DNA of 64,000 nucleotides from a virus, in IMG/VR virus record IMGVR_UViG_3300009181_000055, positions 1-64,000 of that record; one strand, written 5' to 3'. Shown here in pieces: positions 24,776-34,372 of the stretch. Each line of letters begins with the position of its first letter. Positions within the stretch are counted from its first letter, which is position 1. Made by a program: the position numbers and the translations under genes. Below the pieces are notes generated by a model. That model saw nothing but the letters and a program-made list of their open reading frames with translations. It did not search any database and was not told the origin of the DNA.

Positions 24776-26548
24776 ATGGGGAAACCAGGAGTATTTAAAA
24801 GAATTGACGGTCAGGATAAGACTATCACGCCATTCAAGGTTTATAAATCTTGGAGGTATGATACTACATCTAGTTTAGATAGTGATAACATTGATCGATT
24901 AGTAGCAATCAAACCTAATCCAGCATTATATTCCGGAAATAAAGTTACATTAGATACTTGGCAACGACAATTAGATTCTTCTTCACTATTAGTTAATATA
25001 GCTAATAATAAAGAAGCTTCAATGATTTGGTATAGCTTAAATCATTTATATTATAAGAGAGCAGGTCAGCCTTTTGAAACATTTGGATATGCAGACCCAC
25101 AGGCTATTGAAAGAACTATATTTAATGAAGCTTCAGTTATATCTATTCCGCAAAAAAAGTTTGGAGAAACTATCAAACCAGGTACTGTTAAATTGCGTTT
25201 TAAAAATACTCAATTAAATACTGTTACAATGTCATTGTATGATGACGGTAAAGGAAATTTAATTGATTCTGCATTAAGTGCTTCCGTGTCAGGAGAAATA
25301 TTATACTTAGGGTTTAATTCATCTACATATTCCAGAACTTATTTAGACACCGTATATAACACGGGATCATTATTATCTACCGAATTAAATACTAGAAATG
25401 AAATTAATAATATTTACGTAGACACTTTAATACCTGAGTATTTAGTTAATAGTAAAAATGTTAGCATAACACCTAATCCTTTACTTACTATCGGAGCTAC
25501 TAAATGGGGTAACGCTGCTACATTTGCAGGAGAAGGATATATTCGTTTACCAAATAGAGAAGATGTTAATTTTAAACAAAGTCAAAATTATGCTGTTTCA
25601 TTTTGGGCTAATATGGCTACTACGGGTTCTGGAATTGTATCGTTATTATCAAAAAGAACGACAGGTACGGGAACTGTATTTAATTCAAAAACAGGAGTTT
25701 ATGACACTGGAGATATAAATTATAATATTTCTCAATATCCATTTGATATAACGTATAATATTGTAACGAAAACGGTATTCGCAAATCAATCAACAGGTGC
25801 AGAAACGGTATCTATCTCATCAAACTTAGCAACTACATCATCAGCACATATATTAGTAAATAAAACAGGTTCTAGATTTGAATTGTATATAAATGGAGCT
25901 TTAGCTGATGTAGGCTTTACTCCTAGTTTAGGAAATATATACAATGAAGCTGATATCTTTATTGGATCTTTAGGAATTGATAAAGACGGAAAAGCTGTTA
26001 ATGGAATGTTTGGCGACATCGACGAATTTTTTATATTTAATAAAGGATTAAGCCAAAGTGAAATTACCCAATTATCATATACAGGCTCTGAAAATTTAAT
26101 GGTTACTAATACCAATGCCGTAGGTAATGTATTTTATGAGCATGGAATGATTGTTTTATCAGATCCTAGACCTAAATATGGTACTTCACAATATAGACCA
26201 TTCAGTGATAGAGTTTATAATTATCTTTCGTCAGTAACTCAATCTGCTTATATAGATGATTTTTATTTAGAATATAATTCAACAGTAACTCTTTATGAGC
26301 ATGAATATATTTGTAAATTAAAGGAAGATGAATTTAACTTTACTTCTAATCCGACGATTAGATTAGACAATGATCCTTCGTCAGAAGTTCCAAAACCAAT
26401 TACTTCTAATAGTGAATTTGCTCCTTACATTACAACCGTTGGACTATATACATCTTTCGGAGAGTTAGTAGCGATAGGAAAACTAGGAACACCAATTAAA
26501 AAACGAGACAACGTTGATTTGAACTTAATAGTTCGATTTGACATATAA
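24776..26548 (+). CDS. tail structural protein with LamG/concanavalin-like domain
   Basis: About 590 residues from ATG 24776 (MGKPGVFKRIDGQDKTI). The in-frame ATG at 24743 lies inside the terminator and is rejected. A jelly-roll domain lies at about 235-440: WGNAATFAGEGYIRLP, NYAVSFWANMATTG, HILVNKTGSRFELYING and FGDIDEFFIFNKGLS are the LamG_3 pattern. The C-terminal ~80 residues resemble those of the upstream protein. A carbohydrate- or protein-binding fibre/baseplate role is likely. Confidence 0.7.
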   Translation: MGKPGVFKRIDGQDKTITPFKVYKSWRYDTTSSLDSDNIDRLVAIKPNPALYSGNKVTLDTWQRQLDSSSLLVNIANNKEASMIWYSLNHLYYKRAGQPFETFGYADPQAIERTIFNEASVISIPQKKFGETIKPGTVKLRFKNTQLNTVTMSLYDDGKGNLIDSALSASVSGEILYLGFNSSTYSRTYLDTVYNTGSLLSTELNTRNEINNIYVDTLIPEYLVNSKNVSITPNPLLTIGATKWGNAATFAGEGYIRLPNREDVNFKQSQNYAVSFWANMATTGSGIVSLLSKRTTGTGTVFNSKTGVYDTGDINYNISQYPFDITYNIVTKTVFANQSTGAETVSISSNLATTSSAHILVNKTGSRFELYINGALADVGFTPSLGNIYNEADIFIGSLGIDKDGKAVNGMFGDIDEFFIFNKGLSQSEITQLSYTGSENLMVTNTNAVGNVFYEHGMIVLSDPRPKYGTSQYRPFSDRVYNYLSSVTQSAYIDDFYLEYNSTVTLYEHEYICKLKEDEFNFTSNPTIRLDNDPSSEVPKPITSNSEFAPYITTVGLYTSFGELVAIGKLGTPIKKRDNVDLNLIVRFDI

Positions 26549-26566
26549 TTATATAAAATAAAAGTT

Positions 26567-26971
26567 ATGGCTAGAAGAAATCCTTATAGTAAAAAAGCAG
26601 TTGCGGCTAAGTACGGATTCCGTAGTGGCTTAGAAATGGAAATTGACGAATCACTTAAATCTAAAGGGATAGACGGTGATTATGAAAAGCATATTATTGA
26701 ATATGTCAAACCAGAGACTAAACACAAATATCATCCTGACTTCAAATTGCCTAATGGTATTTTTGTAGAAACCAAAGGAAGATTTTTAACTGACGATCGA
26801 AAGAAACATATCTTAATCAAAGCTCAACATCCTGAGTTAGATATTCGCTTTTTATTTCAAAATTCAAAAACAAAAATTAGTAAAGCATCTAAGACTACTT
26901 ATGCAGATTGGTGTATCAAGTATAACTTTAAATTTGCGGACAAGATAATACCGGAAGATTGGTTAGTATAA
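26567..26971 (+). CDS. endonuclease I / Holliday-junction resolvase, T7 gp3-like
   Basis: 134 residues, close to T7 endonuclease I. The pattern KYGFRSGLEMEI, YHPDFKLPNGIFVETKGRF, DRKKHILIKAQHPELDIRFLFQN and SKTTYADWC is that of the family. Catalytic acids and lysine are visible: Glu in GLEMEID, Asp in HPDF, Glu and Lys in VETKG. It resolves branched DNA before packaging. T4 itself uses an unrelated enzyme (gp49), so this is a lineage difference. Confidence 0.9.
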   Translation: MARRNPYSKKAVAAKYGFRSGLEMEIDESLKSKGIDGDYEKHIIEYVKPETKHKYHPDFKLPNGIFVETKGRFLTDDRKKHILIKAQHPELDIRFLFQNSKTKISKASKTTYADWCIKYNFKFADKIIPEDWLV

Positions 26972-26973
26972 TA

Positions 26974-27003
26974 TTTGGTATATTGAAATAAATATACTAT
27001 ATT
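26974..27003 (+). promoter_or_regulatory. putative host-type promoter of the replication island
   Basis: TTTG (26974-26977), a 20-nt spacer and TATATT (26998-27003). The upstream box reads ATTTGGTA as at 1289 and 4840. It precedes the primase and nuclease genes, which are expected early. Confidence 0.55.
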
Positions 27004-27011
27004 AATCGAGT

Positions 27012-27959
27012 ATGATAAATAGTAAACTGACTAATTTAATAGAATCTGTTTTAGGTAAAGGTAAAACTACAAACAAAGGTAACATTGCACATCATTGTCC
27101 TTTTTGCCAATCCCCTAGAAGAAAATTAGAAGTTCAATCTTTAACTAATGAAAAAGGAGAAAACCCTTGGCATTGTTGGGTTTGTAATAAATCAGGAAAA
27201 AAGCTATCTACCTTATTTAAAGCCTTAAACGTAAGCCGTGATAGACTAACGGAGCTATACAGTATACTTAACATCCAACCCAAATATAACTCCGGTAAGT
27301 TCGACAGTTTACATTCAAATACGACAGTACTCGACATGCCTAAAGAGTTTATTCCACTTTACAAAACTTCAGATACTACAGAATATAAAAATGTAATGCA
27401 TTATTTACGTTCTAAAAGAAAAATTACACTATCTGAAATAGTAAAGTATAATATTGGCTATTGCGAATCTGGAGAATATTCTAAAAAGATTATAATTCCA
27501 TCGTATGATGAGATGGGTAGATTGAATTATTTTGTAGGAAGAGCATATTATGAAGCGGAATCATTTAAACATAAAAATCCAGACACGTCTAAAAATTGTG
27601 TTGGCTTTGAATTGTTTATTAATTGGACTTTGCCAATCGTTTTAGTTGAAGGTAGTTTTGACGCAATAGCAGTTAGGCGCAATTCCATTCCATTATTCGG
27701 AAAGACTATATCAGAAGACTTACGTAAAAAGATTATTGAAAATAAAGTTACTAAATTATATATTTGTCTTGATAAAGACGCTCAAAAGCAAGCTCTAGAA
27801 CACGCTGAATACTTTATGAATAATGGAGTAGAAGTGTATTTTGTAGATTTGCAAGAAAAAGATCCTGCTGAAATTGGTTTTGAACGAATGTGTACGTTGA
27901 TTAAGGAAACACCTGCATTGACTTTTACACAATTTATGAAATATAAATTATTTGCATAA
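27012..27959 (+). CDS. DNA primase, zinc-finger plus TOPRIM
   Basis: 315 residues. An N-terminal zinc-binding region carries HHCPFCQSP and HCWVCNKSG (about 23-60). The TOPRIM domain includes VLVEGSFDAIAVRRNSIPLFG (about 213-233; the catalytic Glu is in VEG) and LYICLDKDAQKQALE (about 253-267; DxD-type motif). Length and layout fit phage primases of the gp61/DnaG class. It makes RNA primers for lagging-strand synthesis. The stop overlaps the next gene's ATG. Confidence 0.88.
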   Translation: MINSKLTNLIESVLGKGKTTNKGNIAHHCPFCQSPRRKLEVQSLTNEKGENPWHCWVCNKSGKKLSTLFKALNVSRDRLTELYSILNIQPKYNSGKFDSLHSNTTVLDMPKEFIPLYKTSDTTEYKNVMHYLRSKRKITLSEIVKYNIGYCESGEYSKKIIIPSYDEMGRLNYFVGRAYYEAESFKHKNPDTSKNCVGFELFINWTLPIVLVEGSFDAIAVRRNSIPLFGKTISEDLRKKIIENKVTKLYICLDKDAQKQALEHAEYFMNNGVEVYFVDLQEKDPAEIGFERMCTLIKETPALTFTQFMKYKLFA

Positions 27960-30900
27960 TGAATAGAATAGAAATAGGAATAAATCACATTGAAAAAATA
28001 TATCACGTAGCTGATATTCACATTCGAAATTTAAAAAGGCATCAAGAATATAAAACTGTATTTGAAAGAACTGTTGAAGCTATTAAAAAGACAGTAGGGC
28101 CAAATGATATTATCTTTTTAGGAGGAGATATTGTTCACGCTAAGACTGATATGACGCCTGAGTTGATTCAATCAGTGCAAGAATTCTTTAAAATGTTTGC
28201 AGATATTGCTCCTACAATATTAATTACAGGTAATCACGATTGCAACTTAAACAATATGTCTAGGTTAGATGCATTAACTCCTATTGTCAATGCACTTAAT
28301 CACCCAAATCTACATTATCTCAAAGAGTCAGGGGTATATCATATATCCGATAAACACTTTACAGTTATGTCTGTTTTTGATAAGCCTAAAGATTTCATCA
28401 AAGCAAATAGTTTTGAAGGAGATTTTAAAATTGCGTTACATCACGGAGCTGTAAATAATGCAATGACTGATATTGGATTTAGATTGCAAAATGATCATGT
28501 AGACATTGATACATTTGAAGGATATAAATTAACTTTGTTAGGAGATATTCATAAACCAGCTCAATACCTCAATCAAGAAAAGACTATTGCATATTGTGGT
28601 TCGTTAATTCAACAAAATTATGCAGAAGCTTTAATACATGGAATGTTAGTATGGGATACTGCAACTTGCAAAGCTGACTTTGTAGAAATTGCAAATGACA
28701 TTTGTTATTATACATTGGAAATTGACAATGGTGTACATGCTCCAATATTGCCAGTTGTATTAGATAAAAAGATTCGATTGAGTATTAAAGTTAAAAATAC
28801 TGAATCAGCAGATTTAAAAACGATATTAGCTGACATTAAGTCTCAGTATGATATTGAAGAATATACAATTCAAAAAATAAATGATTTCAGTCAAAATAAT
28901 ACACGAGTTCATAAAATTAATATAGGTGATGTTCGAGATGTAGAATATCAAAATGAACTTATTACTAAATATCTAGATAATAAATTTGCTTTAGATGATG
29001 ATATACTCGACGGCATTCGTCACGTTAATAGAACAGTTAATTCAGGATTGCCTCATTTAGAAATTTCTAGAAATGTATCGTGGATTCCTAAGAAATTTGA
29101 ATTTTCAAATATGTTTAGTTACGGTGTAGATAATGTAATTGACTTTACAAATATGCAAGGAGTGCTAGGCATATTTGCACCTAATGCCTCTGGAAAGTCT
29201 ACCATGTTAGATTCAATTACTTATTGTATATTTGACAAATGTGGAAGAACATCTAAAGCTTCAAGTGTATTAAATAATAAATCAGGTTCGTTTAAATGTA
29301 AATTTAATTTTGAATTAGATGGTCGAGATTACTTTATTGAAAAAACAGGAACTAAAGGAAGAGGTGAACACGTTCGAGTTGATGTTGATTTTTATTGTAT
29401 AGATGATTTAGGAAATAAAGAATCTTTAAATGGAAAAGAACGAAGTGAAACAAATGATCACATTAGAAATTTGCTAGGTACCTATGAAGATTTTGTCTTA
29501 ACTGCATTGTCAGTACAAAATAACAATACTGGATTTATTGATATGGCTCAAAAAGATCGTAAAGACTTACTAGCACAGTTTCTAGACATTAATATATTTG
29601 AAGACTTAAATAAAATAGCAAATGAAGATATTAAAGAAGTAGCTACGCTAGTTAAAGAATATCAAAAGCAAGACTTTGCTACTCAATTGTCAGGAGCATT
29701 AATTAACATTGATACTTACTCTAAACAGCATAAAGGTCATTTAATGGACAAGGCAGAGTTAGATACTAAAATTGCAGATATCCATGCACAAATATTAAAT
29801 CTAACTTCAGATTTAGTACCAATTGATTCTTCAATTGAAAATATATTTGAATTGGAAACTTTAGTATCTAAATGCAATGCGTTATTAGATCAAATCAATA
29901 CTCAGTTAAACGCTAATGACATTTCACTGTCTGAAGCTAAAGCTGCTGTAGATAAAATTGAAAAGGAATTAGAAAATTATAATATTGTAGAGATAAAAGC
30001 ACGTATAGCCGTTTATAATGGATTGAAAAATTCAGAATTAATATTTCATGGACAAATAGAAAAACGCAAGGCAGAGATTCGTATCAAAGAAGATAAAATG
30101 GCCAAGCTTAATGATCTTAAGTATGATGAGAATTGTTCATATTGTATGGATAATATTTTTGTTAAAGATGCTATTGCTACAAAATCTTCAATACAAGATG
30201 ATAAAGAAGGTCTAGTATCTTTAAATGCTAAGCTGCAGGAAGTAGTTGATAAAATGACAGAGTTGTCAAAGTCAGTTACTGAACAAGAAACGTATTATGA
30301 ATTACAAAGGAAATTAACTCAAGCTAATACTAATAAAAATAATACCGAATCTACGATTAATGATTTAAAAACTAAACGTGGGCTAGCAGAAACTAAATTA
30401 CTAGAAACTCAAAGAAAGGTTGATGAGTATTATACTAAAGAAGCTGTAATTAAAAAGAATAAAGAAAATAGAACTTCTATATCTTTACTAAATACTACAA
30501 TGGATGTACTTAAAGATGAATTAAGTGATGTAAATGATTTAATTTTAACTTGCCATTCCAATTTACTAGTAGCTCAAAAAGATAAAGAAAAATCTGAAGA
30601 GTCTATTGCCAAACTAAAAGATTTAACTCAACAATATAAATTTTACGAATATTATTTAATAGCAGTCAATCGTGACGGAGTTCCTTACGATTTAATTACC
30701 ACCGCTGTACCATTTATAGAACAGGAAATAAATAACATCCTAACTCAGTTAGTTGATTTTAGTATAATGCTGGAAATGGATGGTAAAAATATTAATTGTT
30801 ATATTGTTTACGATCAAGATAATTTTTGGTCTATAGAATTAACTTCTGGTATGGAGAAATTTATATCGTCTTTAGCTATTAGAACTGCGTTAATAAATAT

Positions 30901-31117
30901 ATCATCACTACCTAGACCTAATTTCCTAGCTATTGATGAAGGCTTTGGAGTTTTAGATTCTAACAATTTAAACTCTATGTTTAATTTATTTGAGTATCTT
31001 AAAACTCAATTCTCTTTTATGTTAGTTATATCTCATATAGATTCCATGAGAGATGTAGTTGATAAATTAATTGAAATTGTTAAAACCAACGGAAATTCTA
31101 AGATCTATTACATTTAG
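27959..31117 (+). CDS. fused recombination nuclease: SbcD/Mre11 (gp47) plus SbcC/Rad50 (gp46)
   Basis: 1052 residues. Residues 1-~340 are a calcineurin-type nuclease: VADIHIR (D19, H21), FLGGDIVH (D57), TGNHDCN (91-95), LHHGAV and LLGDIHKP. Residues ~370-1052 are an SMC-like ATPase: Walker A IFAPNASGKST (~404-414), coiled coils, a zinc-hook CSYC (C726, C729), signature TSGMEKF (~961) and Walker B FLAIDEGFG (~990). In T4 and bacteria these are two genes. The pair resects DNA ends for recombination-dependent replication. A single uninterrupted frame links them, so this is a natural fusion. Confidence 0.92.
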   Translation: MNRIEIGINHIEKIYHVADIHIRNLKRHQEYKTVFERTVEAIKKTVGPNDIIFLGGDIVHAKTDMTPELIQSVQEFFKMFADIAPTILITGNHDCNLNNMSRLDALTPIVNALNHPNLHYLKESGVYHISDKHFTVMSVFDKPKDFIKANSFEGDFKIALHHGAVNNAMTDIGFRLQNDHVDIDTFEGYKLTLLGDIHKPAQYLNQEKTIAYCGSLIQQNYAEALIHGMLVWDTATCKADFVEIANDICYYTLEIDNGVHAPILPVVLDKKIRLSIKVKNTESADLKTILADIKSQYDIEEYTIQKINDFSQNNTRVHKINIGDVRDVEYQNELITKYLDNKFALDDDILDGIRHVNRTVNSGLPHLEISRNVSWIPKKFEFSNMFSYGVDNVIDFTNMQGVLGIFAPNASGKSTMLDSITYCIFDKCGRTSKASSVLNNKSGSFKCKFNFELDGRDYFIEKTGTKGRGEHVRVDVDFYCIDDLGNKESLNGKERSETNDHIRNLLGTYEDFVLTALSVQNNNTGFIDMAQKDRKDLLAQFLDINIFEDLNKIANEDIKEVATLVKEYQKQDFATQLSGALINIDTYSKQHKGHLMDKAELDTKIADIHAQILNLTSDLVPIDSSIENIFELETLVSKCNALLDQINTQLNANDISLSEAKAAVDKIEKELENYNIVEIKARIAVYNGLKNSELIFHGQIEKRKAEIRIKEDKMAKLNDLKYDENCSYCMDNIFVKDAIATKSSIQDDKEGLVSLNAKLQEVVDKMTELSKSVTEQETYYELQRKLTQANTNKNNTESTINDLKTKRGLAETKLLETQRKVDEYYTKEAVIKKNKENRTSISLLNTTMDVLKDELSDVNDLILTCHSNLLVAQKDKEKSEESIAKLKDLTQQYKFYEYYLIAVNRDGVPYDLITTAVPFIEQEINNILTQLVDFSIMLEMDGKNINCYIVYDQDNFWSIELTSGMEKFISSLAIRTALINISSLPRPNFLAIDEGFGVLDSNNLNSMFNLFEYLKTQFSFMLVISHIDSMRDVVDKLIEIVKTNGNSKIYYI

Positions 31118-31126
31118 ATATTTATA
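31117..31126 (+). promoter_or_regulatory. late-motif site GATATTTATA
   Basis: Overlaps the last base of the nuclease stop codon and lies 26 nt before the ATG at 31153. It would switch from the early replication island back to late fibre genes. Confidence 0.5.
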
Positions 31127-31152
31127 TTTATATAAGTATTTTTACGTAATTC

Positions 31153-33648
31153 ATGGCTAAAAAAGAAATAATTTATCAAGGGCTTGCTGATTTAAATGTA
31201 TTAGTTGAGGACAACTCTATATCATCGCCAGATTATTTTAGAGTCACTAACATACCTTCCGAATTCTTTTCCGGTAGAAATATTTTAAAGTTCAAAGGAA
31301 ATCCTAATTTATTTAATGAAGGATCTCCTGTTTATATAGAGGTATTAGATTCTAATGGAGACCCAATTTATTATGAAATTGGATTAGATAGAGAATCAGA
31401 ATCGCAAGCAGCCGTAATTACAGTATTTGTAAACCAAGATACAACTCCTGGAAATGGTCTTATAACAATTTGTGGAACTGCTTCAAAAGATGCAGCAGGT
31501 AATTTTTTAGATACTAAATTACTTAATGTACGTTGGTCAACTCTTGTCTATATAGATCCTTCCAAAGAAAACAACGCTGAAATTATATTTGAATCTCTAC
31601 CGACAGCTACAATATCAGCTTCGACGGGGTCATATACCAATTTAGGATATGCTGGTGGCACAAGAATAATATCACAATCAGTAAGTAATTTAGAATATTA
31701 CTATTATAATAATACTCCAGTTTTAACTACTAGCTCTTTAGCAGGAGCAGGATTCAGTGGCTCTGCATTAGCAGCTGCCGTGTCAATTCCATATACTTCT
31801 ATTAGCTCAGTTAATCCGTCACCTCAAGGTACTGTGTCAGCGTCGTTAATATTTACGTCAAGCATTAGTTCATTTAGTGGAGATGGAATTGCATTTTTAT
31901 CAAACCCGTTAATATTTCCATTACAAAATAGTAATTCAGACTATGCTCCAACTTATGCAGCTTTAACAGCTACAATTACTTACGAGCAGTCTGCTTCATT
32001 AGCTTCAGTTCCAACACAAAATACATTTAATGTAGCTACGGTATTTTTTACAGGACTTCAACCTCAAATAGGAGTTGTTAATAAAATTAGATCGTATGTA
32101 AAATCTTCAGGAGTAGGAGAATATGTGTTATCAAATGAAACAAATATTTCAGAACAAGCTGATGAGTTAGGATTTACGGCAAATGTAGTAACAGCTTCAT
32201 TTGCTTTGCCAACGGTACATCGAAATGATAGATTAGATTTCAAATTTGAATTTGTTAATCCTGTAGGTTTAGTTTCCGCACAGTACGTAGAACTTTTAAA
32301 TAATTTATTTTTAGGAGGTAATACTTACATAGGAGGAAATGATAATTTACTAACAGGATCTTTATTTGTCGCAGGAGCTACGGGAACTGGCGTTGAAATT
32401 ACAGGAAAAGCACAATCTGCAATGATTAGGTCTCTAGGATATCAAGGGTTTCAAAATGCTATTACAAACAATGGCGGAGCTTATTCTGGATTTGTAATTT
32501 ATTCAGGTTCAGTGCAATCTATTTTAGGATCAGCAGAATCATATAATGGAGTAGGATTAGAATTAGTAGCTAATACATCATCTTATTTTAAATACGCGTC
32601 GTCTGGTAGTGGTATATTAGATATTAAAACAAATACATTCTTTTTAGGAAGTACTACAGGAACATTTATATCAGGCTCGGACGGAAAGTTACAAATATCA
32701 GCTTCTAATTTTTCCGTATCAGTAACCGGTAACGTTACTGCTAGTAATATGATATTAAAAAATGTATCATATGCTGACTTTTTTGCTAACAGACAAATAG
32801 TTGTTAATAATACTAATTCCGGTTCATATTTTAAATATTTTTATGATGGTGGAAAGGCGTATACGATATTAAATTTAGCTGGAATTACTGGCCCGTCTAG
32901 TAACAATTGGTCCGGATTTTCTGCAATGTATGTAAGATTTTTTGTTAATCCAGCTGCCCCAATAGCTGGAATAATAACTCCTGCAGATTTTGGGTATGAC
33001 GGTCAAGTTATAATTGAAACGTATGGCCCGGCATATAATACCGGCATACTAGGATCGGGGTGTACAACTACATCTTCTTTAGGAGCTAATGTATTAATAG
33101 AGGCTAACCGTATTTCTGTTGGAAATTATTATGCAGTTGGCAACTTTTATGATAACGTTTACGCAGTACAATACAATATACCCATAAAAGGCGGCGGTTA
33201 CGGCACCCAATGGGTATTTAATGGAGACGATGCTGGCAGCGGTTCTGCGTGGTTTAGTGACGCTACATCAATAACTCCACCTCCAGGACTACCCACTGTC
33301 GATACATTAGGTAAACGACGATCTTTACGTAGTCGAATTACATATGAAGTTAATGATTGGGCAAGTTACTCTTATACTGTGAGTAGAGACAACCCTGCAT
33401 ATTATGTTGACCCTAATCCACTTTTTAATGTATGCCCAAATAATTACAATGATATGTTAGAATGTGCACCGGGAGGACGCTACGCTTTCGCTCCAGGAGA
33501 CTCGGGATGGCGGTTGCAGTCAGTAACTAATTATGGAGGTTCGGTAGTTCCACTATTTTCTGGTAGTCTTGCATTAAACTCACCCAATGGTACCGTATAT
33601 AGAATTGACGTCAGCAACGCCGGCTTATTATCAACAACAGCAATTTAA
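31153..33648 (+). CDS. tail fibre/virion structural protein
   Basis: 831 residues rich in Ser, Thr, Gly and Asn. An N-terminal beta domain (~1-140: YFRVTNIPSEFFSGRNILKFKG, VYIEVLDSNGDPIYYEI) probably attaches it to the virion. A repetitive shaft with GSDGKLQISASNFSVSVTGNVTASN (~510-530), typical of fibre shafts, follows, and then a Gly/Tyr-rich C-terminal head containing several Cys. Probably a receptor-binding or whisker-type fibre. No named family. Confidence 0.65.
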   Translation: MAKKEIIYQGLADLNVLVEDNSISSPDYFRVTNIPSEFFSGRNILKFKGNPNLFNEGSPVYIEVLDSNGDPIYYEIGLDRESESQAAVITVFVNQDTTPGNGLITICGTASKDAAGNFLDTKLLNVRWSTLVYIDPSKENNAEIIFESLPTATISASTGSYTNLGYAGGTRIISQSVSNLEYYYYNNTPVLTTSSLAGAGFSGSALAAAVSIPYTSISSVNPSPQGTVSASLIFTSSISSFSGDGIAFLSNPLIFPLQNSNSDYAPTYAALTATITYEQSASLASVPTQNTFNVATVFFTGLQPQIGVVNKIRSYVKSSGVGEYVLSNETNISEQADELGFTANVVTASFALPTVHRNDRLDFKFEFVNPVGLVSAQYVELLNNLFLGGNTYIGGNDNLLTGSLFVAGATGTGVEITGKAQSAMIRSLGYQGFQNAITNNGGAYSGFVIYSGSVQSILGSAESYNGVGLELVANTSSYFKYASSGSGILDIKTNTFFLGSTTGTFISGSDGKLQISASNFSVSVTGNVTASNMILKNVSYADFFANRQIVVNNTNSGSYFKYFYDGGKAYTILNLAGITGPSSNNWSGFSAMYVRFFVNPAAPIAGIITPADFGYDGQVIIETYGPAYNTGILGSGCTTTSSLGANVLIEANRISVGNYYAVGNFYDNVYAVQYNIPIKGGGYGTQWVFNGDDAGSGSAWFSDATSITPPPGLPTVDTLGKRRSLRSRITYEVNDWASYSYTVSRDNPAYYVDPNPLFNVCPNNYNDMLECAPGGRYAFAPGDSGWRLQSVTNYGGSVVPLFSGSLALNSPNGTVYRIDVSNAGLLSTTAI

Positions 33649-33657
33649 TTTTAATTT

Positions 33658-34020
33658 ATGAATACAGTTTATTTTTTTACCGATACTGTTTATTGTGAAG
33701 GATCTCCGGGAGCTCCTACATGTAGAATACTTAGACAAATGCTAACTGATTTAGGAGTTAGCTTTATTACAAAAGATTTACATCGGAATCGTAATAATAA
33801 TGATGAAATACGTAATATATCCGGAAGAAATTATTATACTCCTTACATTATAATTCGTGATTCTAGCCAATCTTTAATTTTTCACTTTGGATATCCATAT
33901 ATTAATGAATTAATACGACAAAGCGAAATTATTTACAATACACAAGAAGAATATAATGCAGCGGCACAAGAGCATATTAAAAATACATTAATCTTATATA
34001 ATGCTTTATCAGAATCCTAA
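33658..34020 (+). CDS. thioredoxin-fold / glutaredoxin-like protein
   Basis: 120 residues. Pattern: beta strand TVYFFTD, then Cys13 and Cys22 (YCEGSPGAPTC), helix RILRQMLTDLG, strand VSFITKDL, and YYTPYIIIRD with a possible cis-Pro after Thr. This is the glutaredoxin layout, but the CxxC is expanded to C-x8-C, so redox activity is uncertain. It overlaps the SET-domain gene by 20 nt. It may be a redox factor or a degenerate fold used structurally. Confidence 0.5.
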   Translation: MNTVYFFTDTVYCEGSPGAPTCRILRQMLTDLGVSFITKDLHRNRNNNDEIRNISGRNYYTPYIIIRDSSQSLIFHFGYPYINELIRQSEIIYNTQEEYNAAAQEHIKNTLILYNALSES

Positions 34021-34366
34021 TATATATGTCGACGATTCATTAATACATGGAAGAGGTGTATTTACTTCTGCGTTAATTAATTCGGGCAGTTTAATTGAGG
34101 AATGCCATTTTTTTAAGTTAAATGAGTTTAATATTAACAATATTAATTATAGTAGTTTAAAAGAAAGAGTTATGCCATGGCCAAATAAAATAACAGTAAA
34201 CACATATATACTTGCGTTAGGATATGGATGTATATACAATCATTCTATATATCCTAACGCTATTTGTAATTCAAATATACAAAAATCAGTAATAGAACTA
34301 TATTCAATACAAGATATTCAGCCCGGTGAAGAAATAACATATAATTACAATACGAATTTTAATTAA
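34001..34366 (+). CDS. SET-domain protein (putative lysine methyltransferase)
   Basis: 121 residues forming a minimal SET domain: SLIHGRGVFTSALINSGSLIEE (~13-34), YILALGYGCIYNHSIYPNAIC (~69-89; NHS is the characteristic N-H-S cofactor motif) and IQDIQPGEEITYNYN (~105-119; catalytic Tyr in YNY). There is no post-SET cysteine cluster, as in small viral and bacterial SET proteins. It would transfer methyl groups from SAM to protein lysines. The target may be host chromatin/ribosomal or virion proteins and is unknown. Confidence 0.85.
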   Translation: MLYQNPNIYVDDSLIHGRGVFTSALINSGSLIEECHFFKLNEFNINNINYSSLKERVMPWPNKITVNTYILALGYGCIYNHSIYPNAICNSNIQKSVIELYSIQDIQPGEEITYNYNTNFN

Positions 34367-34372
34367 AATTTA

